Shown one piece after another: positions 34,869 to 44,610 of a stretch of 64,000 nucleotides of DNA. Position 1 is the stretch's first letter, and each line of letters starts with the position of its first letter. The position numbers and the translations under genes are program-made. Under the pieces are notes generated by a model, which saw only the letters and a list, made by a program, of their open reading frames with translations, ran no database searches and was not told the DNA's origin. Source of the stretch: Flavobacterium potami (lineage in GTDB: Bacteria; Bacteroidota; Bacteroidia; Flavobacteriales; Flavobacteriaceae); the NCBI RefSeq assembly GCF_020026915.1, contig NZ_JAINUY010000008.1, positions 1 through 64,000 on the forward strand, given 5' to 3'.

Positions 34869-36776
34869 TTAATTCTTGGTTAGTATTATTTTGGCATTGT
34901 CATTTCTGGAAACCTGCTCCATAAATAATCGATATTCATCATATTCTTTATTTGAATATTTTCCTTTATTTAAAAACATCGATCTTTTGTAAGTCAGTTT
35001 GTTGTTTTCTTTTTTTATGATTTCGGTTTTATACTCGCCAAATTTTCCTTTCAATTCATAATTTGAAGGAAGAAATTCGATACTGAAACCTTCTGGAAGA
35101 TTGATTTCAATTTCATCTGTATCAAAATAACCATGCAAAATTTGAAATGGATTTTTCCTGTTTCTGATGCGTCGTACATTTTCTGTATTTTGATTGAATG
35201 CATCTACAGTAAATAGAATTTTGTTTCCTGTGATATTTCCATAATTACTTGCGTTTAACTGAATATTTTCTGTAAAAATGATTTTTTCTTTATCATCAGA
35301 AAATGAGATTTTTTCAAGTTTCAGGTTGTTTATATTGCTCCAGTAATTTTTATAATGCTTGTCTTTTTCTTCAGGCAGCAATCGTACTACTCTCTCTTTG
35401 CTTCCATACTGTGATCCTTGAGAAACTATAGCAATTTTTCCTGAAAAAGAACCATTTTGATCGATAGTATAATAGCCTTTGCTGTTTTGTGTATTTTCGT
35501 TCGATTCGTAATTTTTCGTTCGAATTATTTCAGCTCCCTCGGGTTTTATGACAATCACATTTCTATCGTCTGTAAAATTCGCCTGATAACCAAAAGGATT
35601 GCTCTGACTGGTGCATTCTAAAAAAACATACTTATTTCCATCGGGCACACAAAGAATAGCGTGATTTCCCTGAATAGAAAAGAAGTCTTCTTCTATATCA
35701 ATCGGACTTCTGTCACCATATAATTCTGTATAATAAGACGGCACATCTACTGCACTCAGAAGTGCTCTCGTGTAGTTGGAAAGCGCTTTACAATCACCAT
35801 AACCCAAACGATCTACATCTTGCGCCAACATGGGTTTAAAACCACCAATACCAACCTGAATACTAACATATCTGGACTTTTCTTGAACGTATTTATAAAT
35901 GATTCTGGCTTTTTTTATTGGATCTTTTTCCTCTCCAACCAAAGCTTTCATTTTCGCTTTTGTTTCTTCGGGAAGTGTTGTAGTCGCTGTTAGAATTTTT
36001 TCAGAAAACCATTTTCCATATTCTTTCCAGTCTTTCGCATTACCATCGACACCTTCTAAATTGAAGAATTCCAGCCCCATCATTACTTTGGGATATAATT
36101 TTGAAAAAATCGGACTGTACTCTTCGGGTTTTTGAGCAGGAATATTAGACGCTACGTAAGAGAGTTGTGTATCTGTTTCTACTGTTTTTTGAATGTTAAA
36201 CATAGAAAGCAAAAATTCTTTTTTTCTAAATCCTAAAGCTTGTGGAAAAGTAACATTTACCGCACTTTTTTCTACGCTGACAAAATATCCGCCAAGTGGA
36301 CGCCATGAAGGAATTGCAGCGGTATTTGAAGTTTGATATTCACAATTATAAACAACTGTAAATGGATATGATATTGGAGTATAATCTAAGTATAAAATTC
36401 GGTTGTCGGAAAAAATAGTTCCTCCATCTACTGCACTTCGATCAATAAAATCTTTTCGTTTGATTTTTTTGATTTCTTTACCAAAGGCATCGTAAACAGT
36501 GGCCTCTATATTTTTTACTGAAGTCGATTTGTCATAGTACTGATAGGCATCAACTTCTTCCATGCCTTTATTATTTAAAACCGATACAACTCTTTGCACT
36601 TTGATATTCATACTTCTTTGAGAAGTAATCACGATATCTCTTTGATCTAAACGAACAACAGCGTTGGCATTTTCTTTTAAACTATCTGCAACGGTAAACA
36701 GCAAATAATCACCTTTTTGAGCGGAAGAATTGAAAATAAAAATGAGAAAAAATAATGCGCAAAAAAGTTTTTTCAT
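34869..36776 (-). CDS. DUF3857/transglutaminase-like protein (intact triad, first paralogue)
   Basis: The 635-residue exported protein (signal peptide to about residue 19) has a DUF3857 domain (about 45-260), then a transglutaminase-like domain with Cys329 (GYGDCKAL), His372 (GNHAIL) and an acidic residue in YVFLECTSQ. This arrangement keeps a Cys-His-acid catalytic set. The C-terminal third is beta-rich. It leads the tandem of three. A protease- or amidase-like activity is inferred from the fold, not shown. Confidence 0.85.
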   Translation of the reverse strand: MKKLFCALFFLIFIFNSSAQKGDYLLFTVADSLKENANAVVRLDQRDIVITSQRSMNIKVQRVVSVLNNKGMEEVDAYQYYDKSTSVKNIEATVYDAFGKEIKKIKRKDFIDRSAVDGGTIFSDNRILYLDYTPISYPFTVVYNCEYQTSNTAAIPSWRPLGGYFVSVEKSAVNVTFPQALGFRKKEFLLSMFNIQKTVETDTQLSYVASNIPAQKPEEYSPIFSKLYPKVMMGLEFFNLEGVDGNAKDWKEYGKWFSEKILTATTTLPEETKAKMKALVGEEKDPIKKARIIYKYVQEKSRYVSIQVGIGGFKPMLAQDVDRLGYGDCKALSNYTRALLSAVDVPSYYTELYGDRSPIDIEEDFFSIQGNHAILCVPDGNKYVFLECTSQSNPFGYQANFTDDRNVIVIKPEGAEIIRTKNYESNENTQNSKGYYTIDQNGSFSGKIAIVSQGSQYGSKERVVRLLPEEKDKHYKNYWSNINNLKLEKISFSDDKEKIIFTENIQLNASNYGNITGNKILFTVDAFNQNTENVRRIRNRKNPFQILHGYFDTDEIEINLPEGFSIEFLPSNYELKGKFGEYKTEIIKKENNKLTYKRSMFLNKGKYSNKEYDEYRLFMEQVSRNDNAKIILTKN

Positions 36777-36840
36777 TAGTAAGTTTTTTCATCAAATATA
36801 TATTATTTTTAGAAAATCTTAACAAATGTTTAGCAAAATT

Positions 36841-37293
36841 TTACTCTCTGTTTTTACTGTCTATTAGAATGGTAACCGGACCATCATTGAGTAGACTAAC
36901 TTTCATGTCTGCACCAAAAATTCCGGTTTGAATTTTCTTTTGAAATTCGATTTCTAAAGCTTCAACAAACTTCTCATACATCGGAATGGCGAAGTCAGGT
37001 TTTGACGCTTTTATATAAGAAGGACGGTTTCCTTTTTTTGTAGACGCGTGAAGTGTAAATTGACTTACAACTATAATATCGCCGTCAACATCCTGAACAG
37101 AGCAGTTCATCACATCATTTTCGTCTCCAAAGATTCGCATTTTTACGATTTTACCCGCAAGCCAATCAATGTCTTCTTGAGTATCGGCATCCTCGATTCC
37201 AACTAAAACCAATAAACCTTTTTGAATATCAGCTGTTTTTTGACCTTCAACTGTAACTGATGCCTCTGAAACTCTCTGAATTACTACTCTCAT
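36841..37293 (-). CDS. dtd: D-aminoacyl-tRNA deacylase
   Basis: The 150-residue protein has the two DTD motifs: SQFTLHA (with the catalytic Thr) and NDGPVTIL (G-x-P loop, about 135-142). It begins with MRVVIQRVSEASV, typical of the family. It removes D-amino acids, and Gly from tRNA-Ala, as a quality-control step in translation. It sits between rsgA and the DUF3857 set, 64 bases from the latter. Confidence 0.94.
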   Translation of the reverse strand: MRVVIQRVSEASVTVEGQKTADIQKGLLVLVGIEDADTQEDIDWLAGKIVKMRIFGDENDVMNCSVQDVDGDIIVVSQFTLHASTKKGNRPSYIKASKPDFAIPMYEKFVEALEIEFQKKIQTGIFGADMKVSLLNDGPVTILIDSKNRE

Positions 37294-37417
37294 TATAATT
37301 GTGAATTATGGTTTTATGCCACAGATTAAAGGGATTTTAAAGATTTTTTCTAGACGTTAGATGCACTGCGGTGCATCTCTACAATGCAAATTGGAATTGA
37401 CAATTTACAATTTACAA

Positions 37418-38395
37418 TTATTTGCGGGTTTCATCACTCGCAGCGCGATCTTCACCATACGTGTCCGTACGATAATGCTCTTCGTCACCTTCGAGGATTT
37501 TTAGATAACTGTTGTAACGTGACCAAGCAATTTCGTCTTTTTCTAAAGCTGCTTTTATGGCACAATGAGGTTCTTCTTTATGTAGACAGTTATTAAATTT
37601 GCATTGATCTTTTAACTTGAAAAATTCTGGAAAATAACCACTAATTTCCGTTGGTTCCATATCTACAATTCCAAAACCTTTAATTCCCGGAGTATCGATG
37701 ATTCTGGCATCAAAAGACAAATCGTACATTTCGGCAAAAGTTGTTGTGTGCTGTCCCTGTTTGCTTTGTTCTGAAATTACAGAAGTTTTTAAATGAAGAC
37801 TTGGTTCCATTGCATTTACCAAAGTAGATTTCCCTACTCCCGAATGTCCTGAAAACATACTTACTTTACCAATCATCATTTCTTTCAGCTTGTCAACACC
37901 TTTGTTTTCTGTTGAAGAAATTCGAAGGCATTTATATCCAATTTCCTGATAAATATGCTGCAAATAAAGCTGATCGTCTAAAGTCTGATCGTTTAAAGTA
38001 TCTATTTTATTAAAAATTAAGATTGCTTCAATTCCGTAAGCTTCAGCAGTAACCAAGAAACGATCAATAAAACTAGTAGTTGTTGGCGGATTATCAATTG
38101 TAACCAATAAAAAAACCTGATCAATATTAGAAGCAATGATATGAATCTGTTTAGACAAATTAACCGACTTACGAACGATATAGTTTTTTCGTTCATGAAT
38201 ATTATGAATCGTTCCTGTTATGGCATCCGAAGTTTCATCCAATTCATAATCGACAATATCACCTACAGCAATAGGATTGGTACTTTTGATACCTTTAATC
38301 CTGAATTTTCCTTTCATACGGCATTCCACAAAATCTCCATTTTCAGATTTTACGGTATACCAGCTTCCTGTAGATTTATAAACGGTTCCTGTCAT
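37418..38395 (-). CDS. rsgA: Ribosome biogenesis GTPase RsgA
   Basis: The 325-residue protein has an N-terminal OB fold (about 1-75), a circularly permuted GTPase domain with G4 NKID (about 131-134), G1 GHSGVGKST (about 183-191) and G3 DTPG, and a C-terminal zinc site of the form Cys-x4-Cys-x-His then Cys (CKFNNCLHKEEPHC). It matures the small ribosomal subunit. Length and order are normal. Confidence 0.95.
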   Translation of the reverse strand: MTGTVYKSTGSWYTVKSENGDFVECRMKGKFRIKGIKSTNPIAVGDIVDYELDETSDAITGTIHNIHERKNYIVRKSVNLSKQIHIIASNIDQVFLLVTIDNPPTTTSFIDRFLVTAEAYGIEAILIFNKIDTLNDQTLDDQLYLQHIYQEIGYKCLRISSTENKGVDKLKEMMIGKVSMFSGHSGVGKSTLVNAMEPSLHLKTSVISEQSKQGQHTTTFAEMYDLSFDARIIDTPGIKGFGIVDMEPTEISGYFPEFFKLKDQCKFNNCLHKEEPHCAIKAALEKDEIAWSRYNSYLKILEGDEEHYRTDTYGEDRAASDETRK

Positions 38396-38533
38396 TCTTA
38401 TACTTTAGATTTCTGATGTTAGATTTTAGATTGCTCTTAAACCTAAAAATTTAAAGGCAAAATTACGTTTTTAGAATTGAACAACGCAACTTCGCCTTTT
38501 AAATTTGAAATCTATGCTTTGAATTTGTTGTTC

Positions 38534-41500
38534 TTACCAGATAATTTCGGCAAGAGTTTCATTTTCTTTTACTTTATCTATCTGAATCGTTTTCAAAGTT
38601 CTTGACACTTTTCCAGTTTTAGTCGTGTAAATTTCAACCATAACTGTCGATGGACCATTTTCAGTTAATTCTGTTTCTCCAAAGAAATTCGTTTTGATTT
38701 GATACTTCCCTTTTACCGCATTACGAATGATATATTGCTCTGGACCATAGCCTTCTGTAAAATCTTTAGAAAATCTCCCTCCAATTTGTGTTGAAGGATG
38801 CGCATAATAACATTCTTCGTTAGTTGGTTCAATTACATGAAGATCTAAATCGACATCCATTAAATTCCAGTTCATGATAATTCTAATATCAACTGGCATT
38901 TTTGCTAAATATTTTTTGTTTAGTTTACCCGTTTTCAAATTTGGATGCTCTGCCATTAATCGGTTAATATCCATCAGAATAACATCTTCAACTCCTTCAT
39001 ATTGACCGCTCATTTCTCCGTAATAATTTACTTCCAGCGATTTTATTAATTCGTCAAAAGCTTGCTGATATTTTCCTGCATCTTCAAGTGTCAAAGCATA
39101 ATCTCTTAAACTTTGTGGTTCGTGCTCTCTCCATTTTACAACTTGTTTTGCTGTAAAAACAGCATCTTGATAATCTTTCCATTGACGCAACGTATACGTA
39201 AGCGTTTTGTAAAGCTGATGATTTTCTAAACCTAAATCGGCAATATTACTTACAATTAGCAATGCTTTTTTTACATCGCCTTGATTGTAGAAGAAGTGTG
39301 CCACATCAAAATAAAAACTCGGATTTCTTTCATTTGCTTTTCGCAATTCAAAATACAAATCATATTGTTTTTCTTTTGGTGCCGATGCCAAAGCTTTTAA
39401 ATACAATCGATCTGGATTCCAACTTTTTGTTTGAACTACACTATTTGCCGATTTCTTTTTTGTTGTTATAATAATGACTCCATTTGCTCCGCTGGGGCCA
39501 TAAACAGCAATTCTTGATGCATCTTTTACAACTTCTGCTGATTCGATATCATCTAAATTTAAATCCGTCAATTCGCCAGCATAAACTTGACCATCAACAA
39601 TTAGCAATTGTTTTCTCGAATCATTTGACAAATAACCTTTATTTAGATCCGTCACATTTTCTCCAATTTGAACACCTGCCACTTTACCTTCCAAAGCCTG
39701 AGAAATATCTTTACTTTTTGAAGCATTTGCAACCGCACCGGTTACGTCACTTTTCTTTTGAGATCCGTATCCCACAACAACAACAGCTTCCTCTAATTTT
39801 TCACTGCCTACTTTTTTATCTTTTATGTCAACAGTTACAGGCGAACCTGTGATAAGTCTTCCTGTAGATTGCGGAGCAGTATTATATACATTATTATCTT
39901 CCTCAATTACCACTGCACTTCCTGTACCAACAGGCTCATCAATTGTTAATGCGGCATCAGGATCTCCTTTTATTGTTCCATATCCAGTGGTTACGACTTC
40001 ACTTAAAGTATGCGAATTCGGATACATTCTCACAGAAATTTGATTATTGCGTCGCACATTCACTTGGACAGACTCATAACCGATAAAACTAAACGTAAGA
40101 TTACTGTTTTCAGAAGCCTTAACCGAAAACTTTCCATCAAAATCTGTAGCTGCTCCTTCTCTTACTCCTTGTACCACAACGTTAACCCCAGGCAATGGCG
40201 CACCATCTTCATCAAAAACAAATCCAGAAACAAATCCGGCAGGAACTCCGGCACTTCTTCTTAAAGTTGTACTTGAAACATTATTATTTGATCTTGTATT
40301 TACAACTGTAGATTTAACCGCTTTTGGCTTACTGTATTGTAAATTTTGCTTCCACCAAACATTTATACTGTTAAAGTAACTTTCGATATTTTCCCAATTA
40401 TTTTTTTGTTGCGCCAAAGTCGCATCACGTTCTTGTTTTTTGATTTGATCGAACTCGGCGCGCAATTCTGCTGGTGGCAAAATATCATACATTATATAAT
40501 CTCTAACATTTTCCAGAACAATCAATGAAGTGTTTTTGGTTACAATTCCGAATTTCTTTCCTAACATCTCAATTTCATCTGCATTTTTCGCGTATTGCAA
40601 TTCTAGATTAGCAATCTTTTTCTGCGCCCAAAGTTTCTCAACATTAATATCAGCTGTATTTTGGATTGTTGCATCTAAACTTATTTTTCGTTCTAAAACT
40701 GCTTCGTTTCCATAACCAAAAAGCAATGTAATTTCATTTTTTGGATTCAAAGAAATTCCCGAAAAACTAAAATTTCCAGAAGTCGAAGTTCCTTCCATTG
40801 GAAATAAATCTGTTAAAGTCAGGTTTTCTTTTATGCCAAGAAATTTCAAACTCGTATTCGTCAATTTATCCAAAGCTGTTTGCGCATTTGCCTGATTTAA
40901 ATTGATGAAGTTTCCTCCTGTTTTTGTTGCCGAAAAATTCAGAAAAGCAAAATCGGCAGAAACTGAAGAAGTGATCGCGTAAATTGGCTTTTTTGTTTTC
41001 AGAAGAATATTTTCACTTAAAGAAGATAATCCGTCAGAAAAGAATAAATATTCATCTTGATTTTCAAAATTGATTTGTGAAAAACGAGTTCCACCATCGT
41101 ATCTTGTTTTTTCTAAAATAGCTTTTAATTCCGTCCAATTTCCGTTTGAAATCACAAATTCTCTTTGTTTTTCAAAAGTATAATTCAGAAAATACAAAGT
41201 CACTTTTGTGTTTTTTATCTTCTGAAAATAAGCATCCAACAAATCCAATTCCTTTTTCAAATCGCAGTTTTGACAGCTTAACGAATTATCCCAAATCAAA
41301 CCAATTGAAGCTGGAGTTTTCTTTGCCGTTTTTGCTCCTTCCACAAAAGTATTTCCGTAGAAATAATATTGACCGCCAACATCCTGCATGACAACACTTG
41401 GAATATTTTGCTGAATCGGGATTTTAAAAAGTAATTTTTCAGAAGGCTGATAGTTTTCTTTCTTTTCAGAAGCCTCAAAAGATTGATTCCATTTTGAGAA

Positions 41501-42124
41501 AACAATTTCTGTTTCAGATTCTCCACTTACAACTGGTTTCGCAGCAGCGCCTAAAACGGAAACATTGATTTCGAATTTATCCAGCTTTTTTGGATAACGG
41601 CTCAAAAGCTGATACACCAAATTATCTTTATCTGAAGCCGAAAGTTCTTCTTCATAACCAATAACAACAATTCGTTCTCCGTTTGGCATTAACGGATAAA
41701 TTCTAGTTTTAAAATTATTCCCGTCGACTTTTTCCAACAATCCTGGATCGACACGACGATGCTCGATGGCTTCAAAAACCTGTTTTCCTTTATTTTTATT
41801 TACTGGAACAGCTTCTCGTAATTTTCCATTAATATCAATCGCATATCTTGAAACCGAAACATTTTCAGGCAACGGGAAAATAAGCTCTGCTTCCATCTGA
41901 CGAGTTCCAGAGTTGAAAAAATGCATCTCAGCAGTGGTATAAGCAATATTGCCCACAATTTTCACATTAACCTTTAGCTGGCTCATTCTGACTTTCTCAG
42001 CATCATCACCTTTGACTGTCAATTCTGGACTCTGCGCAAAGATTTTTGTTCCTAAAAAAAATAGAACAACTAACAGTTTCAAACTGGATTGAAAATTTAC
42101 TGGCATAAACATTTTTGATTTCAT
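38534..42124 (-). CDS. Mosaic VIT / vWA / carboxypeptidase-regulatory / TonB-plug / DUF2135 protein
   Basis: The 1196-residue exported protein (signal peptide to about residue 31) has, in order: a VIT domain (about 35-150; FIFPLPENVSVSRYAIDI type), a vWA-like region (about 270-430), a carboxypeptidase-regulatory-like beta domain (about 633-700; GAPLPGVNVVVQG), and a stretch closely resembling the linker of the local TonB (about 712-770). It continues with a SusC-like plug motif (VVVVGYGSQKKSDVTGAV, about 780-890), TPR-like helices, and a C-terminal DUF2135 domain (about 1085-1180; DVDLDLHVIEP). No outer-membrane beta-barrel is present. Function is unknown. It is a single gene. Confidence 0.75.
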   Translation of the reverse strand: MKSKMFMPVNFQSSLKLLVVLFFLGTKIFAQSPELTVKGDDAEKVRMSQLKVNVKIVGNIAYTTAEMHFFNSGTRQMEAELIFPLPENVSVSRYAIDINGKLREAVPVNKNKGKQVFEAIEHRRVDPGLLEKVDGNNFKTRIYPLMPNGERIVVIGYEEELSASDKDNLVYQLLSRYPKKLDKFEINVSVLGAAAKPVVSGESETEIVFSKWNQSFEASEKKENYQPSEKLLFKIPIQQNIPSVVMQDVGGQYYFYGNTFVEGAKTAKKTPASIGLIWDNSLSCQNCDLKKELDLLDAYFQKIKNTKVTLYFLNYTFEKQREFVISNGNWTELKAILEKTRYDGGTRFSQINFENQDEYLFFSDGLSSLSENILLKTKKPIYAITSSVSADFAFLNFSATKTGGNFINLNQANAQTALDKLTNTSLKFLGIKENLTLTDLFPMEGTSTSGNFSFSGISLNPKNEITLLFGYGNEAVLERKISLDATIQNTADINVEKLWAQKKIANLELQYAKNADEIEMLGKKFGIVTKNTSLIVLENVRDYIMYDILPPAELRAEFDQIKKQERDATLAQQKNNWENIESYFNSINVWWKQNLQYSKPKAVKSTVVNTRSNNNVSSTTLRRSAGVPAGFVSGFVFDEDGAPLPGVNVVVQGVREGAATDFDGKFSVKASENSNLTFSFIGYESVQVNVRRNNQISVRMYPNSHTLSEVVTTGYGTIKGDPDAALTIDEPVGTGSAVVIEEDNNVYNTAPQSTGRLITGSPVTVDIKDKKVGSEKLEEAVVVVGYGSQKKSDVTGAVANASKSKDISQALEGKVAGVQIGENVTDLNKGYLSNDSRKQLLIVDGQVYAGELTDLNLDDIESAEVVKDASRIAVYGPSGANGVIIITTKKKSANSVVQTKSWNPDRLYLKALASAPKEKQYDLYFELRKANERNPSFYFDVAHFFYNQGDVKKALLIVSNIADLGLENHQLYKTLTYTLRQWKDYQDAVFTAKQVVKWREHEPQSLRDYALTLEDAGKYQQAFDELIKSLEVNYYGEMSGQYEGVEDVILMDINRLMAEHPNLKTGKLNKKYLAKMPVDIRIIMNWNLMDVDLDLHVIEPTNEECYYAHPSTQIGGRFSKDFTEGYGPEQYIIRNAVKGKYQIKTNFFGETELTENGPSTVMVEIYTTKTGKVSRTLKTIQIDKVKENETLAEIIW

Positions 42125-42199
42125 GACTCGAAAGTTAAGATTGTATATTCATATAGAGAGTAAAAAAATAAAAAAGGTTGGGAAGCATCTAAAAAAATT

Positions 42200-42480
42200 T
42201 AAACCATATAAGTTATAGAAGAAAATATAATCATCGAGAGCAACATAACCCAAGATTTCAACCTTGGGAGACAAAGATTAGAAATAAAAAATGAAGATCT
42301 AAAATTAGGATACCAAACGCCCCAAAGTTAAAACCTTGGGCTATGCCTAAAAACAAAAATCTCCACCACTTCTTACTTAAGTGATGGAGATTTTACAAAA
42401 AACAATCTAATGCAAATTATGCTATAAGAAAACTTAAAAACAAAGTTCAAAAGATTCTAAATTAACTTATATCATAATTA
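42200..42480. repeat. Degenerate repeat cluster between the mosaic gene and DAHP synthase
   Basis: AAACCATATAAGTTATAGA at 42201 and AACTTATATCATAATTATA at about 42463 are weak copies of the ACCATATAAG ends. Between them, a degenerate copy of the CCCAAGGTTTCAACCTTGGG palindrome occupies 42242-42268 and 42320-42346. The 370-base gap holds no supported gene. Confidence 0.55.
42356..42394 (-). terminator. Terminator of the Phe/Tyr operon
   Basis: AAAATCTCCACCACTT (42356-42371) pairs with AAGTGATGGAGATTTT (42379-42394), with one mismatch. On the minus strand it is followed by TTTTGTTTTTA. It lies about 100 bases past the DAHP synthase stop. Confidence 0.75.
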
Positions 42481-42494
42481 TATTTTGAAGAAAA

Positions 42495-43577
42495 TTATGC
42501 GTTGAAGATTTTCTCTTGGTGACCAATACTTTCTTGGTGAATTGCTTTGAACATTCTCAAAACGAATTCTTCGGTAAGACCTTTTTTCTCACCTTCTAAA
42601 ATCATTTTTCCTAAGATTTCGTTCCAACGGTTGTTTTGAAGAATTGCAACGTTTGCGTCTTTTTTCACTTGACCAATTTCATCAGCAACTTTCATACGTT
42701 TTCCTAACAACTCTAATAAGTTAGCATCCAAAACGTCGATGTTAGCTCTTAATTTTGTCATTTTTTGGCTGTACTCGTCTGTAGTATCATCCGTTTTTCT
42801 GATTGTCAAATCTTTAATGATTTGTTTCAAAGCGTCTGGAGTTACTTGTTGCGCAGCATCAGACCAAGCGTTATCTGGGTCGAAATGCGTTTCGATGATC
42901 ATACCATCGTAATTCAAATCTAAAGCCTCTTGAGTTACTTCGAAAATCATATTACGGTTTCCAGTAATGTGAGATGGATCGATGATTAATGGCAAATCAG
43001 GGAATTTATTTTGCAATTCGATAGCAATTTGCCATTCTGGAATGTTTCTGTATTTTGTTTTTTCGTAAGTAGAGAAACCTCTGTGAATAACACCTAATTT
43101 CTCGATACCTGCCATGTGTAAACGCTCAACACCACCTAACCATAAAGCCAAATCTGGGTTTACTGGGTTTTTCACCAAAACAATTTTATCAGTTCCTTTT
43201 AAAGTATCTGCAATTTCTTGAACTGCGAAAGGGTTTGCAGTTGTACGTGCACCAACCCATAATACGTCGATATCGTGTTCTAAAGCTAGTTTACAGTGTG
43301 CTGCAGTTGCAACTTCAGTACCCATTAATAAACCAGTTTCAGCTTTAGCTTTTTGTAACCATTTTAATCCAATTTCACCAACACCTTCAAATCCTCCCGG
43401 ACGAGTTCTTGGTTTCCAGATTCCAGCTCTGAATACGCTAACTTTTGAATCTTTTAATTCGTGAGCGATTTTCAAAACTTGATCTTCAGTTTCTGCACTA
43501 CAAGGTCCAGCTATCACAAGTGGGTGATTTAAATTGAAATCTTCTAACCACTTTCTCATTTCTTTTTTATTTTCCAT
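42495..43577 (-). CDS. aroF: Bifunctional DAHP synthase / chorismate mutase
   Basis: The 360-residue fusion has a type I DAHP synthase domain (about 1-265; VIAGPCSAETEDQVL, KPRTRPGGFEGVGEIG, DPSHITGNR) and a C-terminal AroQ-type chorismate mutase (about 275-358; LRANIDVLDANLLELLGKRM). It makes DAHP from erythrose-4-phosphate and PEP, the first pathway step, and converts chorismate to prephenate. It is the last gene of the attenuated operon, 12 bases after tyrA. This domain order is usual in Bacteroidota. Confidence 0.93.
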   Translation of the reverse strand: MENKKEMRKWLEDFNLNHPLVIAGPCSAETEDQVLKIAHELKDSKVSVFRAGIWKPRTRPGGFEGVGEIGLKWLQKAKAETGLLMGTEVATAAHCKLALEHDIDVLWVGARTTANPFAVQEIADTLKGTDKIVLVKNPVNPDLALWLGGVERLHMAGIEKLGVIHRGFSTYEKTKYRNIPEWQIAIELQNKFPDLPLIIDPSHITGNRNMIFEVTQEALDLNYDGMIIETHFDPDNAWSDAAQQVTPDALKQIIKDLTIRKTDDTTDEYSQKMTKLRANIDVLDANLLELLGKRMKVADEIGQVKKDANVAILQNNRWNEILGKMILEGEKKGLTEEFVLRMFKAIHQESIGHQEKIFNA

Positions 43578-43589
43578 CGTTTTTATAGT

Positions 43590-44447
43590 TTACTTTTTTA
43601 TAGTTATTCCGTTTAATATTTCTCTAATTTTATTTACACTTTCCATTTCTTCAAAAATGGCGTTGTAATTGTCGTCTGCCAGCAAATCTCTAAACTGAGT
43701 TAAATTTGCAATATACCCTTCTAAGGTTTCCAGAACGTATTCTTTGTTTTGTTTAAAAATTGGTGTCCACATCGCGGGTGAACTTTTTGCTAGACGAACG
43801 GTACTTTCAAATCCACTTCCCGCCATATCAAAAATATCTTGTTCGTCTTTTTCTTTGATCATTACTGTTTTTCCAAGCATAAACGAACTAATGTGCGATA
43901 AATGCGAAACGTAAGCAATGTGTTTGTCATGCGAAACAGGATCCATATATCGAATTCTCATTCCGATTTCGCTAAAAAGTTGCAACGCTTTTTCTTGCAA
44001 TTTGAAAGCGGTTTTTTCCACTTCACAAATAATATTTGTTTTTCCGTTAAACAAACCTTTTATTGCTGCTGAAGGTCCAGAAAACTCTGTTCCTGCAATT
44101 GGATGCGTGGCAATAAAATTTCTTCTTTTCGGATGATTTGCCACTATATCACAAATTGGCTTTTTAGTCGATCCTACTTCAAAGACGATCGTTTTGTCTC
44201 CAACTGCATCCAGAACTTTCGGCAAAACTGTCAGTGCAACATCTACCGGAACTGATACGATTACAAAATCTGCTTTTTGTAAATCTTCAAAGCTTCCCGC
44301 TTCATCAATAACGCCCAAGTCAATTGCTTCTTGCAAATGTTTTTCGTTATTGTCAATTCCGAAAATAGTCGCAGTCGGATGTTTTTCTTTGATGTCCAGC
44401 ACCATCGAACCGCCTATTAATCCTATTCCTATTACGTATACTTTCAT
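43590..44447 (-). CDS. tyrA: Prephenate dehydrogenase
   Basis: The 285-residue enzyme has an N-terminal Rossmann motif (VIGIGLIGGSMVL) and the conserved HPIAGTEFSGP and VSHLSHISSFMLG segments. It oxidises prephenate to 4-hydroxyphenylpyruvate, the tyrosine branch. It has no ACT domain. It lies 163 bases downstream of the aminotransferase gene, and that gap holds a 67-base palindrome. Confidence 0.92.
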   Translation of the reverse strand: MKVYVIGIGLIGGSMVLDIKEKHPTATIFGIDNNEKHLQEAIDLGVIDEAGSFEDLQKADFVIVSVPVDVALTVLPKVLDAVGDKTIVFEVGSTKKPICDIVANHPKRRNFIATHPIAGTEFSGPSAAIKGLFNGKTNIICEVEKTAFKLQEKALQLFSEIGMRIRYMDPVSHDKHIAYVSHLSHISSFMLGKTVMIKEKDEQDIFDMAGSGFESTVRLAKSSPAMWTPIFKQNKEYVLETLEGYIANLTQFRDLLADDNYNAIFEEMESVNKIREILNGITIKK

Positions 44448-44499
44448 AATTTTTTAAAATTCCAAGTTTTAAAATTCCAAATTCCAACTTTTGACCTTC

Positions 44500-44566
44500 T
44501 GTCACCCTGAGCGGAGTCGAAGGGCGCTCCTATTGGCAAGTGGCTTCGACTTCGCTCAGCCTGACA
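44500..44566. repeat. Intra-operon palindrome, GAGCGGAGTCGAAG family
   Basis: The left arm TGTCACCCTGAGCGGAGTCG (44500 on) is an inverted copy of the right arm ending CGCTCAGCCTGACA (44553-44566), with about 3 mismatches in 23 positions. It lies within the operon, between the aminotransferase gene and tyrA. Half-sites of the same unit lie at 724-750 and 29019-29045. Confidence 0.75.
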
Positions 44567-44610
44567 AACTATGTCAAAAAATCTTGATTCTTGATTCTAA
44601 AATCTTAATA

